A DNA stretch of 64,000 bases. Source: Porphyridium purpureum. Its lineage: Eukaryota; Rhodophyta; Bangiophyceae; Porphyridiales; Porphyridiaceae. Location of the stretch: positions 1 through 64,000 of the forward strand of contig VRMN01000012.1 in the NCBI GenBank assembly GCA_008690995.1, given 5' to 3'. The position numbers were made by a program, and so were the translations under genes. The notes below the pieces were generated by a model. The model made no database searches. It was not told the DNA's origin and saw nothing but the letters and a program-made list of their open reading frames with translations. Shown one piece after another: positions 9,886 through 20,207 of the stretch (position 1 is its first letter; every line of letters begins with the position of its first letter).

Positions 9886-12800
9886 TCATTCAGAGTCAGA
9901 CTCTTCGATAATTTTCAACAAGTCTGGCTCAGAATCGGACGCCGGCATTTCGTCGGGTACTTCTTCATCATTTTCCCCTGCCATGTAGTCTTCGCGTCCA
10001 TAGTATGGCTTCAGATGTTGGATCGGAAAAACATCATGACAAGCCACACCCTCGGGCAAAATCACTCGGTAAGCATGCGAGCTTACCTTCTCAATGACAG
10101 GCACCGGACCAAGAAACTTTGGTGCCGCCAAATCACTCTTATTCGGCCGCAGTTGCGGCGCCGTGATCAACACTTGATCACCAACTTGAAACTCTCGGGC
10201 ATCCTTGCTTCGATCGAAGAACTTCTGCATTCTCTCTTGGGCTTCGATCAAATTGTCGCGGACTTCTTCATGGACTTTGCACAGGCGAAACCAGTGCTCC
10301 GCCATGTCCTTCGTCTGTCCGTCGCGCGCAGGCCTCCACCCTTCGCTCGGTGGAAACCAAGGATCCCTTCCATATACCACTTTGAACGGCGCGAATCCAG
10401 TGGCACTGCTTGGTGCAGAGTTGTACGCAAACTCGTACAACGGCAAGTCTCGCACCCAGCCACTATTCGTCGCCATCAACTTGAGCATTTCCCGAATCAC
10501 GCGGTTCACTCGCTCAGTTTGGCCATCTGTCTGCGGGTGGTTGGCGGTAGACATTGCCAACTTCATGCCCACCCGCTTGCTCAGCTGCTGCCAAAAGGTG
10601 GACGTGAACAGCGGATCTCGGTCAGATACAATTGACTTGGGGTATCCGAAACGGCTCACGACGTGCTTCACGAACAAGTCAGCACAACGCTTTGCTGTCA
10701 AGTCCTTGCGCGTCGGGATAAACAGCGCCATCTTCGAATAGCGATCCACCACAGTCATGATTGCATCACAGCTGCCTTCGCTCCGAGGCAGCTCCGTCAC
10801 AAAGTCCATCGAAATGTCGACCCAAGGTCCTTCTGGGATCGACAAGGGCTTCAGCTTTCCAAACGACCGATTCTCAGACTTTGTCACTTGGCATGCGTGA
10901 CAAGTCTTCACAAAACGGCTCACGTCTCGCTTCATCTTTGGCCAGTAGAAGCGAGTGATCAAAGATGCATACGTCGTGTCGGCTCCACGGTGTCCTGCTG
11001 TCGGGATATCGTGGTGGAGTTGCATGACACGCTCTCTGAACTTCCTCGGCACGCAAACGCGATTCCTCAAGTACAAGAGCCCAGCTTCGGTTCGAAAACC
11101 CTGGTGGGTCGGTAAGTCTTCCATCAAAGTACCCAAGTCTGGGTCACTCGAGTACGAACCCACGAATGCCTGGAAACCCGCACCAAATTCATCACACCGA
11201 ACTTGGTACTCTAGCGCGTGCAACTCTGGCTTCCTCGACAAAGCATCGGCTACCACGTTCGACTTTCCCTTCACATAGTCGATCGTGATGTCAAACTCGG
11301 CTAAAAAGTCCAACCACCGTGCCTGCCGGCCATTCAGCTCCTTCTGCGTCATCAGATGTTTCAACGCCTCATGATCCGTATGAAGCACAAACTTTGCCCC
11401 GTACAGATAAGGTCGAAACTCTCGCAGACAGTGAATGACGGCCATGAGCTCACCTTCATAGCTGCTGTACCTGGTCTCTCGGTCCAGCAGCTTCCTCGAC
11501 GTAAACGCGACCGGTCTGCCTTCCTGTGCCAGCCATCCCCCCACCGCGACTTCAGAGCGGTCCGTGTACACCTCAAATGGCTTTTCAGGGTCTGGCAAGG
11601 CCAACACCGGCGCTTCCGTCAACATACTCACAATCTTCTTGAAGGCCGACTTGCCTTCATCTCCCAGTTCGATCAGCTGCTTCTTCGACTTTGCGCTCTG
11701 CAACAGCGAAGTCAGCGGCGCCACGACGGTAGAGTATCCTTTGACAAACCTGCGAAACCAGTTTGTCATTCCCAAAAAGGATCTCAACTCCGTCACCGTC
11801 TTTGGCACTGGCCAATCTCTCAAAGCTTCCACCTTCCGTGGATCCATCTTCACGCAACCGTTGCCGACAATGTTCCCCAGGTATTCGACTTCAGAAACGA
11901 AGAAGCTGCACTTCTTGCGCTTCAACCGATACCCCGCCCTTTGCAAGCGCGACAACACTTCCTTCAGGACCTCGCCGTGCGACTGCCGATCCTTGGTGAA
12001 GACCAAAATATCGTCCAAGTAGACAATGACGGTCTTGTCCAGCAGATCTGCAAACAGCTCGTTCATGGCCCTCTGAAAAGTTGCCGGCGCGTTGCAAAGA
12101 CCAAACGGCATCACACGGAACTCGAACTGTCCGTACCTGGTCTGGAACGCGGTCTTCGGCACGTCCTCTCCCCGAACACGCAACTGGTGGTATCCCGATG
12201 CCAAATCCAACTTTGAAAAACAATGAGCTGCTCCCAGTCGATCCAGCAACTCATCCATGTTCGGCAAGGGATACCGGTCCTTCACGGTTGCGTCGTTCAA
12301 CGCCCGATAATCCACGCACATCCTCATGCTGCCGTCTTTCTTCTTCACGAACAGCACGGGTGCTCCAAAGGGGCTCTGACTCGGCTGGACGAATCCCTTG
12401 TCCAGCAAGTCATCCAAAGTCTCTCGGAGGACTTTCAACTCCGCAGGGCTCAGTCGGTAGACCCTGCCCACTCTCACAGGCTTCTCATCTTTCAGCCTAA
12501 TCACATGCTCCACTGTTCGGCTCTCAGGCAGCCCACGTGGCTCCTCGAACAGATTTTCAAAATCATTGAGCATCTTCTTCACAGAGTCATCTCCTTTGGG
12601 CTCCACTGAACAGGGCTCCTCCCTTCCTTTCAGCACGCCGAGGTAGCACTCTTCTACCTCCTGACTCTTCAACAGCCGACGGAGCTCTTTCCGCGGCACC
12701 AGCATCTGCGTCATGCTCCAGGCCTTCTTCTCTCCGTAGGCCAACATGCCAGACTGCCAATCAATCACTGGGTTCTCCCGCTTCAGCCACTCCATGCCCA

Positions 12801-13377
12801 AGATTGCGTCTTGTCCCGCAATCCGGCAAATGGCAAAGTTAGCGGCCCCTGAGTACCCATCGCTCAGTTCAAACTTGACATTGGAGACTTCTCCGGCTGT
12901 CTCCAATACAGACCCGTCTGCCAGGGTCACATGATCTCTCTTCCACGACGCCTTCCGCTTCAGGCCGTCGGATTTCTGCACAAAGTCCACGCTCATAAAG
13001 TTGTCCGTCGCGCCACTGTCAATCAAAAACGTGGCCTCTCCGTCGGACTTGTGCACTTTTCCTCGAACTCGAAGAAGCATGGCAGCTCCCATCCCTCCAA
13101 GTTCCTTGATCACGGGCTGATTTTCGCTCGAGTTTCGCCCACGAGGTTTCGGACAGCCAGACCTTGGCTTACCAAGGCCACCACAGCGGTCTCCATTGCC
13201 GCCCCTAGAGGTCTCGTAACGTCTGCGAGCCTCCTTTCCCTCTGACTGTCCGAGGAACCTCTCTGCTCGAGCTCCTAGTTTTTTGACTCCAGCGAGTCTC
13301 CCTCCAGCTGCTGGATAGTCTTCCTTGCCTCGGGACACGTCCTGGCGATGTGCCCCGGCTTTCCACAATTCCAGCAC
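9886..13377 (-). CDS. pol: Pol polyprotein of copy B (Ty3/gypsy)
   Basis: The frame is 1163 residues, the same length as in copy A, with the same domain series: protease (SGATD), reverse transcriptase (YLDDILV), RNase H, zinc-binding integrase N-domain, integrase core and acidic tail. It looks whole. The overlap with gag in another phase is the same as in copy A. The handful of amino-acid differences between copies A and B, together with close nucleotide identity, indicates that both descend from a recently active source. Confidence 0.96.
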   Translation of the reverse strand: MLELWKAGAHRQDVSRGKEDYPAAGGRLAGVKKLGARAERFLGQSEGKEARRRYETSRGGNGDRCGGLGKPRSGCPKPRGRNSSENQPVIKELGGMGAAMLLRVRGKVHKSDGEATFLIDSGATDNFMSVDFVQKSDGLKRKASWKRDHVTLADGSVLETAGEVSNVKFELSDGYSGAANFAICRIAGQDAILGMEWLKRENPVIDWQSGMLAYGEKKAWSMTQMLVPRKELRRLLKSQEVEECYLGVLKGREEPCSVEPKGDDSVKKMLNDFENLFEEPRGLPESRTVEHVIRLKDEKPVRVGRVYRLSPAELKVLRETLDDLLDKGFVQPSQSPFGAPVLFVKKKDGSMRMCVDYRALNDATVKDRYPLPNMDELLDRLGAAHCFSKLDLASGYHQLRVRGEDVPKTAFQTRYGQFEFRVMPFGLCNAPATFQRAMNELFADLLDKTVIVYLDDILVFTKDRQSHGEVLKEVLSRLQRAGYRLKRKKCSFFVSEVEYLGNIVGNGCVKMDPRKVEALRDWPVPKTVTELRSFLGMTNWFRRFVKGYSTVVAPLTSLLQSAKSKKQLIELGDEGKSAFKKIVSMLTEAPVLALPDPEKPFEVYTDRSEVAVGGWLAQEGRPVAFTSRKLLDRETRYSSYEGELMAVIHCLREFRPYLYGAKFVLHTDHEALKHLMTQKELNGRQARWLDFLAEFDITIDYVKGKSNVVADALSRKPELHALEYQVRCDEFGAGFQAFVGSYSSDPDLGTLMEDLPTHQGFRTEAGLLYLRNRVCVPRKFRERVMQLHHDIPTAGHRGADTTYASLITRFYWPKMKRDVSRFVKTCHACQVTKSENRSFGKLKPLSIPEGPWVDISMDFVTELPRSEGSCDAIMTVVDRYSKMALFIPTRKDLTAKRCADLFVKHVVSRFGYPKSIVSDRDPLFTSTFWQQLSKRVGMKLAMSTANHPQTDGQTERVNRVIREMLKLMATNSGWVRDLPLYEFAYNSAPSSATGFAPFKVVYGRDPWFPPSEGWRPARDGQTKDMAEHWFRLCKVHEEVRDNLIEAQERMQKFFDRSKDAREFQVGDQVLITAPQLRPNKSDLAAPKFLGPVPVIEKVSSHAYRVILPEGVACHDVFPIQHLKPYYGREDYMAGENDEEVPDEMPASDSEPDLLKIIEESDSE

Positions 13378-14069
13378 TTGATCTCGGTACGAACACGCCT
13401 CTGACCCTGCACATGTCCCAGCTCCATCGGGACAGGTCCTTCCTGCGCTGCACGACCGAAAAATGGCGCCCTCACACTTGAATCACGCACGCCGCGGGTC
13501 GCATGAATGGCGTCGTCCACGACCACCGCCACCTGCGCAGCCTCCGCAAACGTGCTCACTCCTCGCTTGTACACTTCCAAGCGGACCTCGGGCTTCAGAC
13601 CCCTCACAAAGCGGTCCATCATTTCTGCGTCCGACAAGTCCGGAATCACAAGTGCCGCGTCCTGAAAAGCCGCCACATACGCATGGGCCGGGCCTTTCTG
13701 CGAAAGACGCGTCAACTTGTCCCTTGCACGCCTGATCGAATCCTGCGGCGTGAACCGAGCACTCACGAGGGCAGCAAAATCATTCCACGTCGTGGGGATC
13801 TCCTGCGGGTAGTGTTCGCAGTTTAGAACCCACCAATGAAGCGCTTCTCCCTCGAAATAGTCTGATGCCAGGTCCACAGCACGCCTCTCCGCAAGCAGAC
13901 GTTTCTCCAAATCGTCCGGGTGGAAGCTCTCCAACAGCCGGCCCAAGATCTTCTTTCTCGCCTGGAACAACCACGTCTTCACAACCAGAAGGTCACGCTT
14001 CCCGTCGAACCTCATCAGACGGGCCTCCTTCGGGCCACGTGGTCCCAGCGTCTCCGAATCAATCTCCAT
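13275..14069 (-). CDS. gag: Gag of copy B (Ty3/gypsy)
   Basis: I choose the start at the ATG at 14069 (MEIDSETLG), giving 264 residues. It has the same Gag helical domain and CCHC knuckle (CWNCGKPGHIARTC) as copy A. The C-terminus is a few residues shorter than in copy A. It looks whole. Confidence 0.93.
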   Translation of the reverse strand: MEIDSETLGPRGPKEARLMRFDGKRDLLVVKTWLFQARKKILGRLLESFHPDDLEKRLLAERRAVDLASDYFEGEALHWWVLNCEHYPQEIPTTWNDFAALVSARFTPQDSIRRARDKLTRLSQKGPAHAYVAAFQDAALVIPDLSDAEMMDRFVRGLKPEVRLEVYKRGVSTFAEAAQVAVVVDDAIHATRGVRDSSVRAPFFGRAAQEGPVPMELGHVQGQRRVRTEIKCWNCGKPGHIARTCPEARKTIQQLEGDSLESKN

Positions 14070-14636
14070 GCTTTCTGGACACAAGCACGCTCAACGATCA
14101 CGACAACACGAACAGCAAGCCTCCGATGCTCACTTTCTCCAACAGCTGCGCGCACCACGAACGGGCTCGGTCGCCCTCACGGACACAAACCGACACACGA
14201 AGCTGTCCTCTCACGCACACACACGCACAGCAATCTTCTCATGCACGCACAACAAAGCACACAGCAATCCTCCTCTGTTGCGCTGGATGGGGAGCGGCCC
14301 GGGCCTTTGCACTGGGGCGGGGATTATAGATGCGATCTTGTATGGAGGTGTTCGGCGCCTACCTTCGCAAAGGTGGTCGTGCGACACTAGGATGAATCCT
14401 AGTGAAGGCTGACCGTTACGGCTCTTGCCTACTAATACGTGCTAAGGCAGAGAGCGAGTCCGCCGTCAAGGCCTAGGCCTATCGTACAGCCAGGACTGAG
14501 ACCCGCTTCCACCCGTCGCACCCTCCGGATCGACTTACTCGAACCCCCTTACCCGCAGACTCTCCCACCCAGGCAACCCCAGAGAAACTCTAAGAGAACC
14601 TTAGAGCAACCCCAGGTAACCAGCGATGATACCAAA

Positions 14637-14933
14637 TGTTACCAATGCTGTGCCTTTTACTCTGCTTCTTCTTTCTTGCCTCTCCTGTCTCCGAGCAAGA
14701 CCTGACCGGCTAGTCCGGGCAGGCGCGTCGCCTTTTTATACCCTTACTTCCGCCAGGGACAGCAAGGCGCCAAGAGAAATGACAATGCAAACCATTGGCA
14801 TTTCTGCGCGCGTCTAGAAGGTTCTGGAACCTCTAGAAGGTTCTAGAAACGGTTAAACGGTCTACCGGCTTAGCGGCTTACCGGTTTCGGATTAACCGAA
14901 CCGTTCTAGGTGACTGGGGTCGAACGGATAACA
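14637..14933 (-). repeat. 5' LTR of copy B
   Basis: 297 bp, TG...CA, three differences from its partner LTR. The heat-shock array keeps the GAA/TTC/GAA pattern. Followed by the target duplication TTCTG at 14934-14938. Confidence 0.97.
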
Positions 14934-14938
14934 TTCTG

Positions 14939-15859
14939 CTTCTACCCTTCCTGTCCTCTGTCTTTGAACCTCAGCTGTACCGCCTTGCTTCCCACCACAT
15001 GACGCACGGACACGTGTCCTATCCCCGCCCGTTTGCGCCACGACGTCGCACGCCCCAGTCGCACGCCGTTACAGCGCCACGCGGCCGCTGCGGCCGCATT
15101 CCGGGACACCGTGCATGCACCCACACACCGCCGGCCAAAAAAAGAAACACCCACCCCACCCAAACCCCCCCCTCACGGCACGTTTTACCCACACGGGTCC
15201 GTGAGCATACGTTGTGCGCGCCACTTTACCGAGCGCGCAGAAGCCACACTCTAAATCCTCTAAATCGAACTCGGGAGAAATACATAGAACATAGGGATTG
15301 GAAATAAAAACTCAGAGCGCTGGGCATGCATAGAAAAAAAAACAAATGCAAAAATAAAGAAACCAACCAACACACACATACTGACTGTACACGCATGCAG
15401 GTGTTGATAGTAAGAAATGCGAGACACGGCGCATCCAAAAAACTGATGGCGAAGTGCCACTTTGTGTTGGCGGCCGGCTATTTATAACTTATGCTGAAAG
15501 CGAAAAGAACAAGAGCCGGAAGGGACAAGGGGGCGAGAAGAAGGATAAAAGTTGGGGAGGCGGCGGAGTAAAGGGGGGAAGGTGAAGACGGGAGAAGAGT
15601 TGAGGGGGAAGAGAGTGTGGAGAGGGGAAGAGGGGACGCGGTGCAGGTGGTGGTGGTGGTGGTTTGGTGGTGGTTTGGTGGTGGTGTTGTGGTGGTGTGT
15701 GGTGGAAGGGTATGCGGGAGTGTCAGTTGTGTGTGTGTGTGTGCAGTGGGGGTTTGGGCATTTTGGGGGGGCATTGGGGTGTGTGGGGAGGAGAGGAGTG
15801 GATGAGTGAGCGTGGTGGGACGGGTGGCTGCGGCGCGCGGGGCGGTGGGTGCAGCGGGC
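14939..15859. other. Intergenic region and GT-rich leader of the next gene
   Basis: No gene is supported between copy B and the ORF at 15860. From about 15640 to 15790 the plus strand is almost pure G and T (GTGGTG runs, then GT repeats and G tracts). It ends just before the coding region, so it is probably part of the 5' leader or core promoter. A frame continues upstream of 15860 but only from a GTG codon. Confidence 0.6.
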
Positions 15860-18844
15860 ATGGGGTCTCGCGCGGGGAGTAAGTGGAGGCGAGGGAGCAA
15901 GCAGGCGGCGGACGTGGATGCATCGGTCGCGCGCAGCGAGGTGCCGTTTTTTCATGATGATGGAGTTGACGTGGCGGCGGAAATGCAGGCCGCAGTCGCG
16001 TTGGCTTCCGGGCAGAAGAAGGCCGGGCGCCGAACTGTGCCAATAGCGAGGAAGGCGAGTCCCGGCAAGCGGGAGATGAGAATGCGCGTGGGAGAGGTGG
16101 GCGTGATGGCTGAGCAGCATGGAGACGACGCGGCGCCAGCCCAAGCGACCACAATGCCGAATGTCACCTCGTATGTCACGTCGGAACTGCGCAAGATGGG
16201 GATTTCCACGCGAACCGACACAGGCTTTGACTTTGTGTTCAAAGAGGTCGAAACGCAGCTGGAACTCGACCCAGAAGAAGTCGCGGCGATCCTGGCCGAG
16301 CTCGACTCGCAGGAAGCCACCTCGTCCAAAAACACCAGCGCGCAGCCAAGCAAGCACTCTAGCGCAATTACGCTCGAGCACGTCAGCTCGCTCCCGAGCC
16401 CGGAGCAAGTCTGTTCGCCGTACAACACGGCGGTGGCTCAAGAATTGCCCAGCACCGAGTCGGTTCGCGAGGATGAAGAGCCTCCGTTCGCTGACAAGGT
16501 ATCTGACGAAAAGCGCACATCGATGGGCGATACAGATCAAAGACCCGCAGATCGCGCGCCGGCCAGCAAAACCTTGTCCATGGACAGCAAGCACTTATCG
16601 ACCGACAGCAAGCTTGCCGCGGATCGACAAGGCAGCAGCGACGCAAGGATGTCTGGAAGTCGGCAGGACTCGGCTTCGGGTGCCCCGTCCGTGGTCATGG
16701 TGCAGTCGTCACGGTCGACATTCACAGCGGACTATGAAGAAGAGGACAGTGTACAGGTGCTTGACTTTAACACGATGAGCGAGGACTTTGAAGCGACCAT
16801 GAAGGAGGCGTACGCCAAGGCGGAGTGGGAAAAGTTCCAGAAAACCTTGAAGGCGTCTTCCGACAAGCAAATTGACGATGAACAAGCCGTATCTTCCAAG
16901 AAATTGCCAGCGAAAATGATGGGTGCCGTCATTCCTGGGATCAAAATTTTTGGAAAGAACAAGTCGAACGAGCCAGAATCTCAGCAGCCAGGATCGTCTG
17001 AGGATACCAAGCAATCAACACCCGCCGGGCGTAAAACACCCGCGAACGAACGTGGAAGCGAGCGGTCGACTGTGAACAGCCCATTGTCACCTGCGAACTT
17101 GCCTGCGACATCGTCTGGTCCGAAAAATAGGGCGTTTAGTCGAAAGCTTTCGAAAGTCGGTTCGCGTGGCGGTGGCGACAGTGACAAAGACGACGTTTTT
17201 GGTGCCATGAATGAGCCACGCTCGCTCACGGGCAAGCTGTCGCGGAAAGCCTCCATAGGACTCGGAGGAAACGACGCGGACGTACCAAAATCGTCTGTCT
17301 TTGGTCGACGATCCGCGCGTGTTAGTGAGGCGGCAGCGGATGCACGGGGCGGTGACTCGGGCGCGTCACGCGGTGCACTTGCCAAGAAGAGCTCGGGAGA
17401 TGGGAAGGCGACGGCCGCTGCGAGCGGTGGTCTTCACGCGACGGCCGATGCGATGCAGGCAGGCAACGGAACGGGAGGTGTGCCAGTGAGCGCGCAGGCA
17501 TCTCCGGTGGGCAGAAAACGCGTGTTGTCCAAAAAGTTTGGCGAGTCGCTCATGCGATTTGGATCTTCAGGGGATGGCGAAAAGAGTTCGGGTATGTTGG
17601 GCGGAATTGTTGCATCTAAGCGACTGTCGGAGCCGAATGCCTCATCTAGCCGGCGCCCCGGAAGCGGGGGAACGTCCACTTCAAGCCGTGATGATATTGT
17701 GAATTGTCTAGAACGCGAGGGCTCGTCAGGAGGGAAGAAGGGGGTGCGGCCACCGGGACTGGCAAGGGGCATGGTACGACAGGCAAGCATGACGCTGGGC
17801 CTGCAGGATAAGGCCGACCACGTGGTACCAGTTTCCGAGGTCGCCAGCGCGAGCGGCCTGCTGGAACACAGCAGCAAATCATGGGAACGCCGCATGCGCA
17901 AATCCGCAGAGAAGAAAAAGAGCGGCGGGATTCTGGACGAGCTGCAGAATTCAAGCGAGAGCATGTGGAGTCTGACGCATTCAAAACGAAGCAGTGCGAC
18001 GAACGGGAGTCTGCAAAAAGTCGATGTGGACACACTGCTGTCGGACAAACGCGGCCTCGAGTACTTGCCGTACGGCGAGATGAAGGACGAGAATCCGCTC
18101 AAGCCGTTTGCACTACTTCACAACGCGATCAGATTCGAGTTCTCGCAGTGCCTAAACATGATCTACGGGGGCGCCAAAGCAACTCGAAAAGGCGGCGTTG
18201 CTTTGGCACCACAGTTGGACTGGGACGCCATGCAGCGCGCGTACTTTCAGTGGTGGTCGACCTTTGTTTTAGTGCTCAGCGAAGTATTTGATATTTCCAA
18301 TGACGTTCTTTTTCCTTGGGTGGACGCAAACTGTAGTGGCAGCTCCGACGGTCGCACCACCCTGACTCCTGAGCGCAAGGCGGCGCAGCTGAAGCTGTTG
18401 CACTTTGCCAAGGAAATCGAAGCAGATCGAATGACTTACAGCTGCGCGCGCGGTATTATCTATGCCATCAAGATGTATCAGCGGCTGGAAAAGCAGGTCA
18501 CGTCGCTGCTGGGTGGGTTTCTCGAGTATGCGCTCGAGGTGGAGGCTGAGATGCTCAAGCTTGGCGCCCAGGGCGGTGTGCCGGGCCAGACGGCTGCGCT
18601 TGCGAGATCGAATAGCGCGAGTACGATCGATCGCGAAATCCGCGACCATCTTCTCAGCCACGAACAGCACCCGGTCGTGCTGTGCACCATGCTGCGCTGG
18701 ATGGAGACTCCGCAATTTCAAGCCGCGCACGATCGATGGGTGTCCAACAACATACAAGCAAAGCTGCGTCTCTCTTTCAAGCTGTGGCGGCGCACAGCTG
18801 ACAAGGAGCATTGGTCTATTCCGGCATCATTCCCGCCGCCTTGA
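15860..18844 (+). CDS. Large protein with disordered N-half and C-terminal hemerythrin-like domain
   Basis: A 994-residue protein starting at the first ATG (MGSRAGSKWRR); the frame reaches further upstream only by a GTG. About residues 1-700 are Ser/Lys/Gly-rich and probably disordered, with many possible phosphorylation sites and repeated serine/basic patches such as RKLSKVGSRG and GKLSRKASIG. The C-terminal region (about 735-990) is helical. It contains PFALLHNAIRFEFSQCLNMI, then a WWSTFVLVLSEVFDISND segment followed by VLFPWVD. This spacing recalls the hemerythrin/HHE cation-binding fold (H..IR.E ... F...L..H...E..LFPWL), but where the family usually has HHxxE the sequence reads FDISND, so metal binding is doubtful. 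The function is unknown and the domain call is tentative. It is convergent with the Ycf20-like gene. Confidence 0.75.
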   Translation: MGSRAGSKWRRGSKQAADVDASVARSEVPFFHDDGVDVAAEMQAAVALASGQKKAGRRTVPIARKASPGKREMRMRVGEVGVMAEQHGDDAAPAQATTMPNVTSYVTSELRKMGISTRTDTGFDFVFKEVETQLELDPEEVAAILAELDSQEATSSKNTSAQPSKHSSAITLEHVSSLPSPEQVCSPYNTAVAQELPSTESVREDEEPPFADKVSDEKRTSMGDTDQRPADRAPASKTLSMDSKHLSTDSKLAADRQGSSDARMSGSRQDSASGAPSVVMVQSSRSTFTADYEEEDSVQVLDFNTMSEDFEATMKEAYAKAEWEKFQKTLKASSDKQIDDEQAVSSKKLPAKMMGAVIPGIKIFGKNKSNEPESQQPGSSEDTKQSTPAGRKTPANERGSERSTVNSPLSPANLPATSSGPKNRAFSRKLSKVGSRGGGDSDKDDVFGAMNEPRSLTGKLSRKASIGLGGNDADVPKSSVFGRRSARVSEAAADARGGDSGASRGALAKKSSGDGKATAAASGGLHATADAMQAGNGTGGVPVSAQASPVGRKRVLSKKFGESLMRFGSSGDGEKSSGMLGGIVASKRLSEPNASSSRRPGSGGTSTSSRDDIVNCLEREGSSGGKKGVRPPGLARGMVRQASMTLGLQDKADHVVPVSEVASASGLLEHSSKSWERRMRKSAEKKKSGGILDELQNSSESMWSLTHSKRSSATNGSLQKVDVDTLLSDKRGLEYLPYGEMKDENPLKPFALLHNAIRFEFSQCLNMIYGGAKATRKGGVALAPQLDWDAMQRAYFQWWSTFVLVLSEVFDISNDVLFPWVDANCSGSSDGRTTLTPERKAAQLKLLHFAKEIEADRMTYSCARGIIYAIKMYQRLEKQVTSLLGGFLEYALEVEAEMLKLGAQGGVPGQTAALARSNSASTIDREIRDHLLSHEQHPVVLCTMLRWMETPQFQAAHDRWVSNNIQAKLRLSFKLWRRTADKEHWSIPASFPPP

Positions 18845-19670
18845 TCATCGTGGGTGGTGTTTAAATTATGAATTAAAGCGGTAAAGTGCTATGTCCCTTC
18901 TTCGCCGTTCTTGCTGCTCTCTTCCACCACAGTCTGTCTGCATGTTGACTTCGGAGGTCCGGCACAGGCGAATCAGCTGCCGTCCTGTTCTTGCGGTCGG
19001 TATGGCCCTGGAATGCGAAATCACCTTGGCACCGATTCCTTTAGCATCCTGTCAGCGTCCGAATGGCTTTGACTGCATTTGAGCAAGCGAGGGGCCACGA
19101 CAAATGAAAACACAATTACAAGCGACCACATACTTTGTCTGGCGCGCCTTCGCTTTTCTTGCTCGATGCAATAGGAAACGAAACTCGAGAGTTGCCGAAC
19201 AATTCGTGCCCCAATCTTCAACAACGTTGTGTCTCCGAGCGCGCAACACAGAGACCGATACCCGCCCCCACATACACGTATTCACAGCCTTGCAAACCTC
19301 AGAAACGTATCAAAGACACTCGCAACGCAAGGGCAAGATGTCACGTCTCCAGGACAGTAATTAAATGCTTGGCATTTTCTGCGCTTGGCGAGAAAAGGAA
19401 TGACGGTCGAACGCAACAAGATCACTAGTATCTTGGGCTCACTGCGTATATGTTAGCGTTGAAGTGATCGCATCAACCCTACCTGTGAGTGCGCCTACTC
19501 CTAGGCCAAGCTCAACGCATTTCCTGTCCAGCATTCTTGACGCGAGACGATTCATACCGGGAACACTTTTCACGGCCTCCTCTACCGCCCTCTACTTGCC
19601 AGTACATAGAAGCCCCATGGTCCAGGCGAAAGCTTCGCAGACGTGCGTGTGTCTGTGCGACTTTTTTCTT
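18845..19670. other. Convergent intergenic region, no gene seen
   Basis: This lies between the 3' ends of the hemerythrin-like gene (+) and the Ycf20-like gene (-). Only short frames without recognisable content are present. An AATTAAAG stretch near 18871 may be part of the 3' processing signal of the upstream gene. Confidence 0.5.
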
Positions 19671-20207
19671 TCACCCTGCCAGCTTGAGTGCATCGAGACA
19701 CATCCCGAAGATGACGCCGCACTTGAAGGTATTGAGCAGTGTCAGCGCGTTCGACGGCGATGCGCTCTTGTAGTACGCCTTGGTAAGCGTCTCGCTCCAC
19801 AGCAAGAGAACAAACGCGGCGAGCGGATCCCAGTCGGCGACACTTCCAATAATCGTGCTCGCGGCAGTGGACGCGAAAAAGCCAAGCAGCAGCGCCACAG
19901 CGCCCGACGTCAGTTTCCGAATTGGCCTCGCGGTCAAATACTCATCCGCAATACGCACACAAGACCCCACAGCCACTCGAGCACGTTCAAGCGCCGTCTC
20001 CGTGCTCCTTGCGCGCCCAGTGTCTTCATTCTCCTGTCCCACTTGCATACAAAGTCGCGCTTTCACGCCCCTGCCAGACCACATCTTCCTGTCTGCCGAG
20101 ACACGCCGCCGCGATTCAGCAACAACGGATATTCCACCCGCACAAGCCACTCCAAACGCGATGTGCGGAGCTGGCGACTTGACCATCATACCTCCCCGCA
20201 CCTGCAT
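19671..20207 (-). CDS. Ycf20-like (DUF565) protein with putative plastid transit peptide
   Basis: A 178-residue protein from the ATG at 20207 (MQVRGGMMVKSPAPHIAFG); an alternative start is the paired ATG at 20189. The frame extends further only through a non-ATG codon. The first 60 or so residues are basic and hydroxylated, like a plastid transit peptide. The C-terminal 100 residues match the Ycf20/DUF565 pattern: LTSGAVALLLGFFASTAAST, a WD dipeptide in VADWDPLAAFVLL, and LLNTFKCGVIFGMCLDALKL. Two hydrophobic segments indicate a membrane protein, probably of the thylakoid or plastid envelope. Ycf20 proteins are found in cyanobacteria and plastids; their exact role is not settled. It is divergent from the gene at 20625, sharing a motif-rich promoter. 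Confidence 0.85.
   Translation of the reverse strand: MQVRGGMMVKSPAPHIAFGVACAGGISVVAESRRRVSADRKMWSGRGVKARLCMQVGQENEDTGRARSTETALERARVAVGSCVRIADEYLTARPIRKLTSGAVALLLGFFASTAASTIIGSVADWDPLAAFVLLLWSETLTKAYYKSASPSNALTLLNTFKCGVIFGMCLDALKLAG

Larger units (their letters stand above)
9470..14933 (-). mobile_element. Ty3/gypsy LTR retrotransposon, copy B (complete)
   Basis: A full 5464-bp element with 297-bp LTRs at 9470-9766 and 14637-14933, a TTCTG target duplication on both sides, a polypurine tract (9767-9780, minus strand) and a candidate tRNA primer site (14620-14634, minus strand, two bases inside the 5' LTR). Gag and pol frames look whole. The LTRs differ at three of 297 positions, so the insertion is recent but perhaps slightly older than copy A. 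Same strand and family as copy A, about 4 kb away. Confidence 0.98.

Noticed and set aside
15482-16594. Minus-strand 370-codon frame
   Set aside because: Overlaps the N-terminal half of the plus-strand gene at 15860 and the GT-rich leader; its His/Thr/Pro runs are the complement of GT repeats.
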